The notes under the pieces are model-generated. The model was not told the DNA's origin. It saw nothing but the letters and a program-made list of their open reading frames with translations, and did no database searches. This document shows positions 4,632 to 5,930 of a stretch of DNA of 5,930 bases, in pieces. Each line of letters begins with the position of its first letter. Position 1 is the first letter of the stretch. The position numbers and the translations under genes were made by a program. Source of the DNA: Burkholderiales bacterium (lineage in GTDB: Bacteria > Pseudomonadota > Gammaproteobacteria > Burkholderiales > Burkholderiaceae_C). Location: positions 1 to 5,930 of the forward strand of contig CANHBY010000108.1 of NCBI GenBank assembly GCA_947458895.1, in the 5' to 3' direction.

Positions 4632-5930
4632 ATGGCAATCACTTCGGCATCATCCGCTCCCCCAGCCTCCCCTGACACGACCACATCCACGAGTACGAAC
4701 TCGTCAGAAATCCTGGCCTCGTGGGTGCACCTCTTCCAAGCCCTGCAGACTAACCAAAAATGGCTGGACCTTGACGGCAACGGCCTGCTGAGCCGGAAGG
4801 AATTCAACAGCCGCAAAGCTTTTGATGCCATCAGCAAGACCGATCAGCAAGCACTGGCCCAGCTCGATGACAGCGCTTTTGAGGCCATCGGTTTGGCCGA
4901 TGCTTCGCAGGCTGATGGGGGCATTGATCTGCGGCAAGGGCCGGCCGTCGCACTCAAACTGCAAACCGATGCGGCGCTGATGCCGGGGGCAAGCCAGGCG
5001 GTCCGCGAACAGGCGTTGCAAAGCGTGCGAGAGTCAAGCCAGGGTCTCAAGGACAAGCAGGCTGAAGTGCAGGCTGGCCCCATTGATGGTTTTTATCAAG
5101 GGCTCTTGGCCGCCAAGGGCGAGGTCGCTGAGCAAGATGTTGAGCAGGCTTGGCAGCATGTGCTGGGCACCTTCAACCCTGAGAAAGAGTCGACTTCCAT
5201 TTACGACGCCGTGCGAGGCATTCAAAGCGGCCTGCCCACCGTGGAGCAACAACGCCTGGCCCCCGCCTTCGATGTGATCCTGGAGCGCCTCACGGCGGTG
5301 GGGGATTCGGGTCGTGGCGAGCTGGCCCAGGCCATGGCCACCCTCAACCTGTGTGCCAACGCTCGAGACCAACTCGATCGGCTTGAGAAGGCATTGACCA
5401 ACCCGCAGGCTCTGGACACAAGCGCCCCCTCCGGCGACCTGCGCGCCACGGCCTTCCTGGAGGCCCAGATCGCAGCCTATTCAGCGCCACGCCCCAGCGA
5501 CTATTTGCTCGCGGCCTTGGTGCGCAGCGGCCGTGTGGCCGACCCCGAGCAGCTCTCTCAACCCGACCAGGACCTGCTCAACGGCCTGGGCCACATCTTG
5601 GCCGAGAAAGGCCCTGAGGGCGTCCCTGCCGACCTGCGCGAGGCGGCACAATTTGCAGCCCAGTACCTTGGCGAACATGACCCGTTGCTCAAGGGACAGG
5701 GCGCAGACAAAACACTGTCAGCCCTTGCCGACCGACTGGGTTGGGAGCTGGGCTACAAAACCACCCCCGACAACGTCGACGAGAACAACCTCGATGTGAT
5801 CTCGTTGCTGGCCGGGGAAACACCCGATGAGACGGCCACCCTGTTCTACTACAGCAGCGTCGCCAACCAAATTCGCCAAGAGCACCCTGAGCTGCTCAAG
5901 CAGCACTACAGCACCGAGGCGTGGCTGCAG
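4632..5930 (+). CDS. Large hypothetical protein with an EF-hand, C-terminus outside window
   Basis: An uninterrupted frame of 433 codons runs off the right edge; I do not recognise the family. Residues 1-26 are rich in Ser, Thr, Pro and Ala with no acidic residue before position 15 and no signal peptide or membrane segment. Residues 46-57 (DLDGNGLLSRKE, then Phe58) form a textbook EF-hand calcium loop with Asp46, Asp48, Asn50, Ser54 and Glu57 as ligands. A second, degenerate loop may follow at about 91-102 (QADGGIDL). The remainder is acidic, appears mostly helical, and has one Cys (241). The ATG at 4632 is the first possible start after an in-frame TGA at 4593-4595; Shine-Dalgarno support is poor (AAAG only). 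Codon use is typical of GC-rich genes and the shadow frames are broken, so this is a real gene. Calcium-binding or secreted roles (the N-terminus faintly recalls type III effectors) are inference. Confidence 0.85.
   Translation, partial: MAITSASSAPPASPDTTTSTSTNSSEILASWVHLFQALQTNQKWLDLDGNGLLSRKEFNSRKAFDAISKTDQQALAQLDDSAFEAIGLADASQADGGIDLRQGPAVALKLQTDAALMPGASQAVREQALQSVRESSQGLKDKQAEVQAGPIDGFYQGLLAAKGEVAEQDVEQAWQHVLGTFNPEKESTSIYDAVRGIQSGLPTVEQQRLAPAFDVILERLTAVGDSGRGELAQAMATLNLCANARDQLDRLEKALTNPQALDTSAPSGDLRATAFLEAQIAAYSAPRPSDYLLAALVRSGRVADPEQLSQPDQDLLNGLGHILAEKGPEGVPADLREAAQFAAQYLGEHDPLLKGQGADKTLSALADRLGWELGYKTTPDNVDENNLDVISLLAGETPDETATLFYYSSVANQIRQEHPELLKQHYSTEAWLQ

Noticed and set aside
4632..5372. 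Minus-strand frames opposite the EF-hand gene (for example 4704-5021 and 5034-5372)
   Set aside because: They are short and overlap one continuous plus-strand frame of 433 codons with a clear EF-hand motif.

Overview
The window looks like chromosomal DNA from a GC-rich betaproteobacterium, most likely Burkholderiales and probably Comamonadaceae. This rests on the fructose-bisphosphatase, the tRNA-Thr(CGT), the cardiolipin-synthase-like protein and the DUF429 protein, all of which read like members from that group. The genus cannot be fixed from the sequence alone.

Left part (1-2706, genes on the minus strand, read right to left). A ClsB-type phospholipase D-family cardiolipin synthase (1426-2706) is followed by a DUF429 protein (474-1319), then by the first 72 codons of a DUF393 (DCC-type thiol-disulfide oxidoreductase) gene (144-360). 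The DUF393 gene stops resembling its family at a CTAG tetranucleotide (144-147). Left of that point lies a nested, concentric palindrome (about 4-124) that I read as the end of an insertion sequence whose body lies outside the window. The DUF393 remnant has also lost both cysteines of its expected CxxC motif.

Middle (2707-4106). A divergent intergenic region carries a perfect tandem 9-bp repeat and two copies of CTTTCAAAG. It leads into fbp (class 1 fructose-1,6-bisphosphatase, plus strand, 2939-3952). A compact hairpin and a perfect TATAAT box follow, then tRNA-Thr(CGT) with an encoded CCA end (3998-4073) and a strong intrinsic terminator (4078-4106).

Right part (4107-5930). About 525 bases without a convincing gene contain a tight cluster of one perfect and two near-perfect DnaA boxes (4282-4316) and several stem-loops. 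They precede an open frame of at least 433 codons (4632 to the window edge). It has a Ser/Thr/Pro-rich N-terminus and one canonical EF-hand loop, and I do not recognise its family. It is the least explained gene here.

The genes do not form one pathway: fbp is central carbon metabolism, clsB is membrane lipid synthesis, and the tRNA is translation. No CRISPR array, rRNA, integrase or complete mobile element is visible. Both edges cut through features.
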